DNA of 64,000 nt from contig NZ_CANLGU010000003.1 of NCBI RefSeq assembly GCF_947490405.1, positions 248,001 to 312,000 on the forward strand, written 5' to 3'. Positions 27,423 through 35,299 of this stretch are shown one piece after another. Below the pieces are notes generated by a model. That model was not told the DNA's origin. It searched no databases and was given only the letters and a program-made list of their open reading frames with translations. The translations under genes were made by a program, and so were the position numbers. How positions within the stretch are numbered: position 1 is the stretch's first letter; each line of letters opens with the position of its first letter. The DNA is from an uncultured Algibacter sp. (lineage in GTDB: Bacteria; Bacteroidota; Bacteroidia; Flavobacteriales; Flavobacteriaceae).

Positions 27423-27957
27423 TTTTTTTAAGTTTTAAAAGGTTTTGTAATTTTACTTTTCCTCTAGATAATTGAGTTCTTGATGCTACCTCAGAAATAC
27501 TCAGAATTTCCGAAATTTCCTGATGATCGTATCCTTCAATTAAATATAACATAACAACATACTGATACTTTTCCGGCAACTCGTCAATAGCTGCCTTTAC
27601 ATCGTTAAGTGTTATTGTATCTTCAACTAACCATTTGTCATCTTTATCAGTATCAACCACTTTCAGGTGCACCTCTTCTAGCTCAACAAGATGTTGTTTT
27701 CTAGCTTTTAAGAAGTCAATACTCTTATTAACAACAATACGTTTTAACCATGCGCCAAAAGTTACTTCTGCCTTATATTGATGCAATTTTGTAAAAGCTT
27801 TGATGAAAGCTTCTTGCACCACATCTTCAGCATCAGCTGCATCTTTCAAAAACCGTTTTGCAACAATATACATCCCGTCGCAGTACTGGTTGTATAACTG
27901 CAATTGTGCTTTGCGGTTGTTCTGTTTACATTGTTCAATAATGTCAACTTGAAACAT
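27406..27957 (-). CDS. ECF-type RNA polymerase sigma factor
   Basis: Group 4 sigma factor of 183 residues. Region 2 reads LYNQYCDGMYIVAKRFLKDAADAEDVVQEAFIKAFTKL, and TFGAWLKRIVVNKSIDFLKARK is the promoter-melting part. Region 4 reads AIDELPEKYQYVVMLYLIEGYDHQEISEILSISEVASRTQLSRGKVKLQNLL, with a clear helix-turn-helix. It overlaps the downstream anti-sigma gene, as expected for a coupled pair. It is not closely similar to the ECF factor at 6907. Confidence 0.94.
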   Translation of the reverse strand: MFQVDIIEQCKQNNRKAQLQLYNQYCDGMYIVAKRFLKDAADAEDVVQEAFIKAFTKLHQYKAEVTFGAWLKRIVVNKSIDFLKARKQHLVELEEVHLKVVDTDKDDKWLVEDTITLNDVKAAIDELPEKYQYVVMLYLIEGYDHQEISEILSISEVASRTQLSRGKVKLQNLLKLKKNGTRS

Positions 27958-28051
27958 GCTTGTTCTACTTTTGGTTTAAGTTAGTTCGTTTAAAAGACGA
28001 TTAAAAAAATACAGTGTTGCAAAAAATTTAAAAAAATATAAATTATTTTAG

Positions 28052-28134
28052 TTTTTGGGCGTTACCACAAGGGTCGGGCTATTCGTTACAAGTCCTCGTT
28101 CCTGCGGGCTTTCCACTACTATCCCTAACGCGGG
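28052..28134. repeat. Copy of the GGCGTTACC/GATAGTAGTGG repeat (gap 27958-28344)
   Basis: Read on the - strand it shows GCGTTAGGGATAGTAGTGG, a short variable centre, then TTGTAACGAATAGCCCGACC and GGTAACGCCC. The same blocks occur at 49196 and in part at 62296. The ORF track calls a 97-residue + strand ORF across it, which is spurious. The other bases of this 387-base gap are AT-rich, and no gene is visible in them; promoters for the sigma factor and the DUF2911 gene must lie here. Confidence 0.65.
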
Positions 28135-28344
28135 CACATCAGCTAAATTATGTTTTCAATCACAGTTAAAGTCTCAATTTACAAATTCACATCGTCCTTT
28201 ACTTTATTCTCAATCCTCGCTTTCCTTATACTTTAAGCCCATTCTAACATATAGCACCTCTACAACAAAACTAAATAAATTACCGTTTGTTCTTTACTGG
28301 TTATTGCATTTAAATTATCTTTATACTTTAATAAATTGCTGTCT

Positions 28345-28899
28345 ATGAACACCTTCCTAAAACGTGTCTTAATTCTATTATCCATAATAGCATTAGGACT
28401 ATTTTTATACTCCGCTTTTGTTGAAAATATCTTTGCACAACGCCTAAGTCCTAAAGATACTGTAGAGTTTAAATTAAACGATTTAAAACTCGAAGTCTTT
28501 TATAACAGGCCGTTTAAAAAAGATCGTGAAATTTTTGGTGCCCTTGTACCTCATGGTGAGGTATGGCGAACAGGAGCCAACGAAGCTACTACTTTTGAAA
28601 CCAACAAACCCCTTGAGGTTAAAGGTATGCCTTTAGCAGTAGGTAAATATACATTATGGACCGTTCCTAGAGATTCTATCTGGACCGTAATGTTTAATAC
28701 CAAACAATACTCTTGGGGTGTAAATGCCGAAATGAAACCCATGTGGGATCCAAATTATGATGCCTTAACCATCGAAGTTCCCGTACAAAAATTACAAAAC
28801 ACAGTAGAGCAATTCACCATAGCATTTGATAATTCAACAGATAACCTCTTTTTAACCATGGCCTGGGATGATGTTAAGGTTGCAGTTCCTTTAAAATAA
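28345..28899 (+). CDS. DUF2911 domain-containing exported protein
   Basis: The ATG at 28345 is preferred over the TTG three codons earlier, giving the start MNTFLKRVLILLSI. An N-terminal hydrophobic segment (about 5-27) is a signal or membrane anchor. The rest is DUF2911: LNDLKLEVFYNRPFKKDREIFGALVPHGEVWRTGANEATTFETNK, then GKYTLWTVPRDSIWTVMFNTKQYSWG. The family is a small beta-sandwich of unknown role, frequent in Bacteroidota. The next gene follows after 20 bases. Confidence 0.9.
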   Translation: MNTFLKRVLILLSIIALGLFLYSAFVENIFAQRLSPKDTVEFKLNDLKLEVFYNRPFKKDREIFGALVPHGEVWRTGANEATTFETNKPLEVKGMPLAVGKYTLWTVPRDSIWTVMFNTKQYSWGVNAEMKPMWDPNYDALTIEVPVQKLQNTVEQFTIAFDNSTDNLFLTMAWDDVKVAVPLK

Positions 28900-28919
28900 T
28901 TAATATCACAATCATTGTC

Positions 28920-29360
28920 ATGAAAAAAATAGTGCTCATTTCAATTTTATCTTTATTTACATATTACTTATCCGCCCAAAGTAAAACTTTAGCAAACCAA
29001 ATTGAAACACAAAAGTTATCAAAACAAGTTGCAGGGTTATTCAGTGAAAACAAAATTTCTAAATCCTTTCAAATCTTAGAACAATATTGGCCGCTTCCAA
29101 AAAACGAAATGGAGGCGTTACAAGAAAAAACCATTAAATACATGAATATTTTAGAAACTCGTTTTGGCAAACGCTTAGATGTAACTAAAATAAAAGATGA
29201 GCATATATCTGATATTGCACTAAGAGAAACATACATTATGAGGTATACATATAGCGCAATAAGAATCGTTTTTACTTATTACAGAAGTGAAAATGGTTGG
29301 TTTATAAATTCCTTTAAATGGGATGATTCGTTTACCGAAGAGTTTGTAAAAACTAAATAA
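28920..29360 (+). CDS. Exported hypothetical protein
   Basis: A 146-residue protein with signal peptide MKKIVLISILSLFTYYLSAQ. The mature part is helical at first (ANQIETQKLSKQVAGLFSENKI) with strands at the end (YTYSAIRIVFTYYRSENGWFINSFKWDDSF), an arrangement that could be an NTF2-like or similar small fold. No domain was recognised with confidence. It lies between the DUF2911 gene and meaB in the same direction and may share a transcript with the former. Confidence 0.65.
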   Translation: MKKIVLISILSLFTYYLSAQSKTLANQIETQKLSKQVAGLFSENKISKSFQILEQYWPLPKNEMEALQEKTIKYMNILETRFGKRLDVTKIKDEHISDIALRETYIMRYTYSAIRIVFTYYRSENGWFINSFKWDDSFTEEFVKTK

Positions 29361-29417
29361 TTCTCTTGTTATTCCTCTTAAAATAAAATTGTAAATTAGA
29401 CAAACTTTCATCTCCAG

Positions 29418-30494
29418 GTGTCAAAGAAAAAAAAATCGGCATTACAAGAACAAAAAGGCGTTTCTATTTCAGAAATCACAAACCAATCTTCTATAAATTC
29501 CATTCAACAAAAGCGTAAATCAAATATTGATGAAACCAAATTGGTAAATGCACTTTTAAAACAAGACATAACAGCATTAAGCAGAGCCATAACACTTATT
29601 GAAAGTAAAAACCAAAAGCATAAAGACAAAGCAAGCAATATTTTAAAAGCATGTTTGCCTCATGCCAACAACTCAATTAGAATTGGCATTACTGGTGTTC
29701 CTGGTGTTGGAAAAAGTACATTTATTGAAGCCTTCGGGAAACACCTTACTGCTCAAGGAAAACGTGTTGCAATTTTAGCTATAGACCCAAGCAGCACTAT
29801 TACCAAAGGTAGCATCTTAGGAGATAAAACAAGAATGGAAGATTTAGTAAAAGACAAAAATGCCTTTATTCGTCCTTCAGCTTCTGGTGAATCTTTAGGT
29901 GGTGTTGCCAGAAAAACAAGAGAAACCATTATACTTTGTGAAGCAGCTGGTTTTGATGTTATTATTATTGAAACTGTTGGTGTTGGCCAAAGTGAAACCA
30001 CCGTGCATAGTATGGTCGATTTCTTCTTACTCTTAAAATTAGCTGGTGCTGGTGATGAGCTTCAAGGTATAAAACGTGGTATTATAGAAATGGCAGATAC
30101 TATTGCTATAAATAAAGCAGATGGCGATAACCTGAAACAAGCCAAACTTGCCAAAGTAGAATTTAATCGAGCGCTTCACCTCTATCCTGAAAAATCATCA
30201 AATTGGCAACCTAAAGTCACGCTTTGTAGCGCCCTTAAAAATGAAGGCGTTGATACCATTTGGAATATCATTTTACAATACGTTGAAACCACTTCTCAAA
30301 ATAATTTCTTCAACCAAAAGCGTTATGAACAAAATAAGTATTGGCTTATTCAAACCATAGAAGAGCAGCTAAAATCAAACTTTTTTAATAAGCCAAAAAT
30401 CAAAAAAGCTTTAGAAAATCAAATCCAACTTATTGCAGAAAACAAAACAACTCCTTTTGCCGCTGCAGATTATTTGTTAAGTCTAAGCAATTAA
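29418..30494 (+). CDS. meaB: Methylmalonyl-CoA mutase-associated GTPase MeaB
   Basis: G3E-family GTPase chaperone (MeaB/ArgK) that loads and protects the adenosylcobalamin-dependent methylmalonyl-CoA mutase. The Walker A is GVPGVGKSTFIEAFG, followed by AILAIDPSSTITKGSILGDKTRM, DVIIIETVGVGQSE and the guanine-specific AINKADGDN. The C-terminal dimerisation arm is present. It starts with GTG at 29418, with no ATG nearby. No mutase gene is seen in the window. Its TAA interlocks with the TAA of the convergent PAP2 gene in a shared TTAA. Confidence 0.95.
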   Translation: MSKKKKSALQEQKGVSISEITNQSSINSIQQKRKSNIDETKLVNALLKQDITALSRAITLIESKNQKHKDKASNILKACLPHANNSIRIGITGVPGVGKSTFIEAFGKHLTAQGKRVAILAIDPSSTITKGSILGDKTRMEDLVKDKNAFIRPSASGESLGGVARKTRETIILCEAAGFDVIIIETVGVGQSETTVHSMVDFFLLLKLAGAGDELQGIKRGIIEMADTIAINKADGDNLKQAKLAKVEFNRALHLYPEKSSNWQPKVTLCSALKNEGVDTIWNIILQYVETTSQNNFFNQKRYEQNKYWLIQTIEEQLKSNFFNKPKIKKALENQIQLIAENKTTPFAAADYLLSLSN

Positions 30495-31063
30495 GTTGTT
30501 ACAAATCGTTTTAATAAATAGTTTGCAAATTTATAAAACAGAAAGCCAGATATCATTCCAAATGTTAGTCCGCAAACAATATCTAAAGGGTAATGAACAC
30601 CTAAATATATTCTGCTGTAAGCAACTATTAAGCTAACTAAAATCAAGAGATATATTAACTTTTTAAAAAAAGGTTTCAATAACAAACCACCAAAAATGGC
30701 TACAGCCATAGAGTTTGATGAATGCCCAGAAAAGAAACCATATTTACCACATCGTACTGCAATAAAACGCACTTTATCGGCAATTTCATCCGCTCCGCAT
30801 GGTCTAGGTCTTGCAAAACCTCTTTTAAATACATTTGTAATTTGATCAGTAAATGTAATCATCAAAGCCATAACTAAAATTAAAATAACCATAGCTTTTA
30901 ATCCAAATTTTTTATAAAATAAATAAAGTAGCAACACGCCTAAAACAGACCCAAAAATAAATTTGTTGGTAATACTTAACCACAAAGCATCCCAAGAATC
31001 AGAACCCAACCCGTTTAAATATAAAAATAACTCAGTATCGTATTCTAGAAGTTGCTCTATCAT
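30491..31063 (-). CDS. PAP2-family membrane phosphatase
   Basis: Membrane-bound phosphatidic acid phosphatase type 2/undecaprenyl-diphosphatase-like enzyme of 190 residues with five to six membrane segments. The three catalytic motifs are KRGFARPRP, FFSGHSSNSM and RIYLGVHYPLDIVCG, all intact. It probably acts on the outer face of the inner membrane on lipid phosphates; the precise substrate is not evident. It is last in a MATE / 75-residue protein / PAP2 operon. Confidence 0.93.
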   Translation of the reverse strand: MIEQLLEYDTELFLYLNGLGSDSWDALWLSITNKFIFGSVLGVLLLYLFYKKFGLKAMVILILVMALMITFTDQITNVFKRGFARPRPCGADEIADKVRFIAVRCGKYGFFSGHSSNSMAVAIFGGLLLKPFFKKLIYLLILVSLIVAYSRIYLGVHYPLDIVCGLTFGMISGFLFYKFANYLLKRFVTT

Positions 31064-31066
31064 ATT

Positions 31067-31294
31067 TTATTCATTGTATTTAGCAACCTCACTATCATAA
31101 AATTCGGTAGCTTCCTTTATAGCATTTTCTGTTTCAGTTTCCAATTCTTTCTGATCTTCGGCATCAAAATCTTCAAACCATTCTACATCATCGTTTTCAA
31201 GATTAATAATAAACCTAGGAAATTCTGTATGAACCACATAAATAGCATTCGGAAATTCCGTGTTATCACCTAAAATAAATTTTGGAAGACTCAT
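31067..31294 (-). CDS. Small conserved hypothetical acidic protein
   Basis: A 75-residue soluble acidic protein, MSLPKFILGDNTEFPNAIYV onward, with a compact beta start and a helical Glu-rich C-terminus (DQKELETETENAIKEATEFYDSE). No domain was recognised. It overlaps the MATE transporter stop by four bases (ATGA) and precedes PAP2 by three bases, so it is clearly translated within this operon. The function is unknown. Confidence 0.8.
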   Translation of the reverse strand: MSLPKFILGDNTEFPNAIYVVHTEFPRFIINLENDDVEWFEDFDAEDQKELETETENAIKEATEFYDSEVAKYNE

Positions 31295-32682
31295 GTTTTT
31301 ATTATTTGTTGTTCAGACAAAATTAACCTTTTAGTCAAATAGTTAAACCTTATATACAATAAAATTGCCGCAGTAGTTAAACCTGCTAATAAACCCAACC
31401 AAATTCCAAAACTGCCATAAGCTTCTTCTTTACCAAAAAACCAACTCACTGGAAATCCAATTATCCAATACGAAACAAAAGTTATTAAAGTTGGTATTTT
31501 AACATCCTGTAAGCCACGAAGTGCTCCTAATACTAAAACCTGTATACTATCACTTATTTGAAAAATGGCTGCTGCAATTAATAATTTTGAAGCAATACTT
31601 ACCACTTCCATATTATCAGTTAAGTTTTCAGCATCGTCATAATCCACATATATTTTTGGTAAATAATCATGAAATACAAAAAACAGTATTGCAAAACCGA
31701 AGGCTAATAATGTTCCCATAAAGAATAATGAAAAAGCTATCCTTCTAAGTTCAAAGTAAGCTTTTAAACCCTTTTGATTGCCAACACGTACCATAGCAGC
31801 TACACTAAGCCCCATAGCGACCATAAAAGTCATGGAGCTTAAATTTAAAGCAATTTGATTTGCTGCTTGTGGATTTTTACCTAACAAACCACTTAACCAA
31901 ATAGCAGCTGTAAAAATGGCTACTTCAAAAAACATCTGCATCGCACTGGGAGCTCCTAAATTGATGATTTTTTTTATCATCAAACTGTCTAATACAAAAA
32001 ACTTAATATTGGTAACGAATGCTCTTGACTTTTCTTTACCCTTGAGTAAAAACCATAAATAAAGAACCATTATAACTCTTGATGCTAATGTTCCATAAGC
32101 AGCTCCAACGATACCCAATTCTGGAAAACCAAACTTTCCAAAAATTAATATATAGTTTAAAATAATATTAACAATATTTGCAAGCAAAGTGGCATACATT
32201 GGATATTTAGTCATAGATAAACCATCGCTAAACTGTTTAAATCCTTGAAAAATTATTAAAGGAATTAGTGAGACAGCTACTAAATCTAGATAAGGAATTG
32301 CTAGTTTAACAACCTCAACAGGTTGTTTCATCAAATACATTAAGGGTTTTGCAAAAAAAACTACTAAAAAAAGTAATACCCCCAAAACAGTGCAAAGAAA
32401 CAACCCATGTTTAAAGGATGATTTTCCTTTTAAAAAGTCTTTGGCAGCATCAGCTTCTGCTACTAAAGGTGTAATAGCTGTTGAAAAACCAATTCCTAAA
32501 GACATGGCTATAAACATAAAACTATTACCCAAAGAGACTGCTGCAAGTTCAGCAGTTCCCAGTTGTCCAACCATAATATTGTCAATAAAACTAACAAAGG
32601 TATGTCCCAACATTCCTAGCATCACTGGAGCGGCTAATTGCCAATTATATTTGAACTCTTTAGTGTAGTTTGAAAAATGCAT
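31291..32682 (-). CDS. MATE-family multidrug efflux transporter
   Basis: Inner-membrane antiporter of the multidrug and toxic compound extrusion family (NorM-like) with about 12 hydrophobic segments in 463 residues. Early conserved text is LAAPVMLGMLGHTFVSFIDNIMVGQLGTAELAAVSLGNS, and the second half repeats the pattern with ALNLSSMTFMVAMGLSVAAMVRVGNQKG. It heads the operon with the 75-residue protein and PAP2. A -7 box lies four bases before its ATG. Confidence 0.94.
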   Translation of the reverse strand: MHFSNYTKEFKYNWQLAAPVMLGMLGHTFVSFIDNIMVGQLGTAELAAVSLGNSFMFIAMSLGIGFSTAITPLVAEADAAKDFLKGKSSFKHGLFLCTVLGVLLFLVVFFAKPLMYLMKQPVEVVKLAIPYLDLVAVSLIPLIIFQGFKQFSDGLSMTKYPMYATLLANIVNIILNYILIFGKFGFPELGIVGAAYGTLASRVIMVLYLWFLLKGKEKSRAFVTNIKFFVLDSLMIKKIINLGAPSAMQMFFEVAIFTAAIWLSGLLGKNPQAANQIALNLSSMTFMVAMGLSVAAMVRVGNQKGLKAYFELRRIAFSLFFMGTLLAFGFAILFFVFHDYLPKIYVDYDDAENLTDNMEVVSIASKLLIAAAIFQISDSIQVLVLGALRGLQDVKIPTLITFVSYWIIGFPVSWFFGKEEAYGSFGIWLGLLAGLTTAAILLYIRFNYLTKRLILSEQQIIKT

Positions 32683-32686
32683 TGAG

Positions 32687-32694
32687 CAAAAGTA
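32687..32694 (-). promoter_or_regulatory. -7 promoter box of the MATE operon
   Basis: On the - strand TACTTTTG matches TAnnTTTG and ends four bases before the ATG of the MATE gene, suggesting a leaderless or nearly leaderless transcript. Confidence 0.5.
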
Positions 32695-32815
32695 ATATTT
32701 AGCTTTTATCTTTTAAAAATTTGTAATTAATCTTTTTGCAGAAATGGTTAATTAACAAATGTTAATAATTATTTGTAATTTCGTAATAGCATTTTGTAGT
32801 ATTATATTACATTTG

Positions 32816-32946
32816 CTGCGCTCCAAATCAATCTCCCTAGTAGGTTTATAGCGAGTAGGAACACTTAGCTTTATTTATAGGGATAAAAATTAGTGCTAGG
32901 TTTCTAAATGAAAAGGAGGAAATAAATTTCCTCCTTTTTTATTTTA
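32816..32946 (+). ncRNA. Candidate small RNA
   Basis: No ORF covers this 279-base gap, yet on the + strand there is a -7-like TACATTTG at 32808-32815 and, about 100 bases later, a strong hairpin with a T-rich tail. Between them the transcript can pair AGGAACACT with AGT-GCTAG-GTTTCT and, inside, TTTAT with ATAAA, making an elongated bulged hairpin. CCTAG/CTAGG is a competing pairing. The size and shape would suit a 6S-type or other regulatory RNA, but no family was recognised with certainty. Confidence 0.35.
32911..32946. terminator. Strong terminator hairpin
   Basis: Perfect 13-bp stem AAAAGGAGGAAAT / ATTTCCTCCTTTT with a two-base loop and a T-rich tail on the + strand (TTTTTTATTTTATTTTTT). 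The - strand tail is shorter, but it could still terminate the nitronate monooxygenase gene ending at 32962. The stronger polarity is +, where no protein gene lies upstream. Confidence 0.8.
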
Positions 32947-32961
32947 TTTTTTCTTTATAAA

Positions 32962-33903
32962 CTATAATTCTGTAACACCTTTTTTTGCTTCTTCAAATTC
33001 CTTAATGATATCTTTAACAATATCAGATACTGGTTTAATATCATCTATCAATCCTGAAATTTGCCCGATCTCTAACTCACCTTCATTCAAATCACCTTCA
33101 AACATGCCGCGTTTAGCTCTCGCTCTACCTAGTAGTTCTTTTAGTTGTTCAACTGTTGGAGCAGACTTATATAAATGTTGAACTTGATTATAAAAATCAT
33201 TTTTAATCAATCGCACTGGGGCTAACTCTTTCAAAGTAAGCTGGGTATCTCCTTCCCTAGCCTCAACAACCATTTTTTTAAAATCTATATGTGCTGAACT
33301 TTCATTACTAGCTACAAATCTGCTCCCTATTTGTACACCATCTGCTCCCAAAACCATGGTAGCTAACATGGCGCTTCCGGTGGCTATACCTCCAGCTGCA
33401 ATTAAAGGAATCTTAATATGCGCTTTAACCATTGGTATTAAGGTTAGTGTTGTTGTTTCATCTCTTCCATTATGACCTCCAGCTTCAAAGCCCTCTGCAA
33501 CTATTGCATCAACACCAGCTTCTTGCGCTTTTAATGCAAACTTTACACTACTCACTACATGCACCACAGTTATACCTTGTTCTTGTAACCAATTTGTCCA
33601 TGTTTTTGGATTTCCAGCAGAGGTGAATACGATTTTCACATCCTCTTCTACTATGATATCCATAATCTGTTTGATATTTGGATATAACATAGGAACATTT
33701 ACCCCAAACGGATTATTAGTCGCTTTTTTACACTTTTGAATGTGCTCTCTCAGTACTTCTGGATACATAGAACCTGCACCAATAAGGCCCAAAACACCTG
33801 AATTACTAGCAGCAGATGCTAAACGCCAACCACTATTCCAAATCATTCCTGCTTGAATGATGGGATACTTAATATTAAATAAATTAGTTATCCTATTTGC
33901 CAT
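32962..33903 (-). CDS. Nitronate monooxygenase / NPD-type flavin oxidoreductase
   Basis: FMN-dependent TIM-barrel enzyme of the 2-nitropropane dioxygenase family, oxidising nitronates or acting as an NAD(P)H:quinone-type reductase. The N-terminus NLFNIKYPIIQAGMIWNSGWRLASAASNSGVLGLIG is typical, as are VDAIVAEGFEAGGHNGRDETTTL (with the family histidine) and the phosphate-binding PLIAAGGIATGSAMLATMVLGADGVQIGSRF. The length of 313 residues is normal. It lies 23 bases after mnmA on the same strand and is probably co-transcribed with it. Confidence 0.92.
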   Translation of the reverse strand: MANRITNLFNIKYPIIQAGMIWNSGWRLASAASNSGVLGLIGAGSMYPEVLREHIQKCKKATNNPFGVNVPMLYPNIKQIMDIIVEEDVKIVFTSAGNPKTWTNWLQEQGITVVHVVSSVKFALKAQEAGVDAIVAEGFEAGGHNGRDETTTLTLIPMVKAHIKIPLIAAGGIATGSAMLATMVLGADGVQIGSRFVASNESSAHIDFKKMVVEAREGDTQLTLKELAPVRLIKNDFYNQVQHLYKSAPTVEQLKELLGRARAKRGMFEGDLNEGELEIGQISGLIDDIKPVSDIVKDIIKEFEEAKKGVTEL

Positions 33904-33926
33904 GAAATTTTGAAATATGTTATGAA

Positions 33927-35114
33927 TTAAGAAATAACTCCAGAGCCAATAAGCTCATTATCAATATACCAAGCAACAAACTGACCTTCTGCCATTGCTG
34001 ACTGAAATTCTTCAAACTCAACATACATACCGCTGTCAACCTTATGTAATTTAGCTTTTTGTAAAGATTGTCTATATCTAATTCTAGCCATTACTTCCAA
34101 AGTTTCATCTAAATGAAGTTTTAAATCTTCGCGCACCCAGTGCAATTCTTCATTAGAAACAAATAAGGCCTTTTTTAAAAGTCCCGGATGTTCCTTTCCT
34201 TGACCTGTATAAATCACATTTTCTTTTACATCAGTATCAATTACAAATAAAGGTTCTATGGTTCCTCCAACTCCTAGCCCTTTTCTTTGTCCTTTAGTAA
34301 AATAATGAGCACCTTGATGTTTACCTACAACTTTACCTAAATCTACTTTATAATTTATTTTTCGAGATAAATACTTTAGCTTTTCTTCTTCAGAGTTAAA
34401 ATCAGTTTTAACCTTATTGTATATGTCTTGTTCTTTTGATACTTCAACAATAACACCCTCTTTAGGTTTTAATTGTTGCTGCAAAAAGTCTGGTAGTTTT
34501 ACTTTTCCTATAAAACACAACCCTTGAGAATCTTTTTTATCTGCAGTAACCAAATCTAATTTAGTAGCAATGTCTCTTACTTCTGGTTTTGTTAACTCGC
34601 CTATAGGGAATAAAGATTTAGCCAATTGTTCTTGAGATAACTGACAAAGAAAATAAGACTGATCTTTATTATTATCAACTCCCGCTAATAGCTTATAAAT
34701 CTCATTACTATCTTTTTTTATAACGCCCTTTCTACAATAATGTCCTGTAGCAACAAAATCTGCTCCAAGTTCCAGAGCAATTTTCATAAATACATCAAAC
34801 TTAATCTCTCTATTACATAAAACATCAGGATTAGGTGTTCTCCCTTTTTCATATTCGTTAAACATATAGTTTACTATACGCTCTTTATATTGCTCACTTA
34901 AATCAACAGTTTGAAATGGAATTCCTAATTTTTCAGCTACTAACATTGCATCATTACTATCATCTAACCAAGGACACTCATCAGATATTGTCACAGAATC
35001 ATCATGCCAGTTTTTCATAAACAAGCCAATAACCTCATAACCTTGCTGCTTTAATAAATAAGCGGCTACACTAGAATCTACACCTCCTGAAAGACCTATA
35101 ATTACTCGTTTCAT
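33927..35114 (-). CDS. mnmA: tRNA-specific 2-thiouridylase MnmA
   Basis: Introduces sulfur at C2 of wobble uridine U34 in tRNA-Lys, -Glu and -Gln. The PP-loop motif is [16 protein letters not shown]. The catalytic cysteine pair lies in [12 protein letters not shown] and [10 protein letters not shown]. Typical further text is [23 protein letters not shown] and [13 protein letters not shown]. Its 395 residues match the family, with a modest insertion around 220-245. It is upstream of the nitronate monooxygenase gene. Confidence 0.96.
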   Translation of the reverse strand: MKRVIIGLSGGVDSSVAAYLLKQQGYEVIGLFMKNWHDDSVTISDECPWLDDSNDAMLVAEKLGIPFQTVDLSEQYKERIVNYMFNEYEKGRTPNPDVLCNREIKFDVFMKIALELGADFVATGHYCRKGVIKKDSNEIYKLLAGVDNNKDQSYFLCQLSQEQLAKSLFPIGELTKPEVRDIATKLDLVTADKKDSQGLCFIGKVKLPDFLQQQLKPKEGVIVEVSKEQDIYNKVKTDFNSEEEKLKYLSRKINYKVDLGKVVGKHQGAHYFTKGQRKGLGVGGTIEPLFVIDTDVKENVIYTGQGKEHPGLLKKALFVSNEELHWVREDLKLHLDETLEVMARIRYRQSLQKAKLHKVDSGMYVEFEEFQSAMAEGQFVAWYIDNELIGSGVIS

Positions 35115-35131
35115 TCAAAAAAATTAGGATA

Positions 35132-35139
35132 CAAAGATA
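35132..35139 (-). promoter_or_regulatory. -7 promoter box of mnmA
   Basis: TATCTTTG on the - strand matches TAnnTTTG and lies 17 bases ahead of the mnmA ATG. Confidence 0.45.
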
Positions 35140-35233
35140 CATATTATAACAAGATATTTGTTAGCTATTAATTCTTTAAAAACATCGATGAAATACATTT
35201 TTGTTTAATTTTAACTTAATTTTATTAAACAAA

Positions 35234-35266
35234 TTTGTAATAATGTTTAACAATTTACTATTTTTG
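35234..35266 (+). promoter_or_regulatory. Promoter of the fasciclin lipoprotein gene
   Basis: TTTG at 35234-35237, a 21-base spacer, then TATTTTTG at 35259-35266. This matches the flavobacterial -33 TTG and -7 TAnnTTTG arrangement with proper spacing, about 33 bases ahead of the ATG. Confidence 0.55.
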
Positions 35267-35299
35267 TTAAACAAATAGTAACTAATAATTATTAAAAAG

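Noticed and set aside
28055-28348. 97-residue + strand ORF
   Set aside because: It runs across the dispersed repeat, has no recognisable protein features and no conserved pattern, so it is an accidental reading frame.
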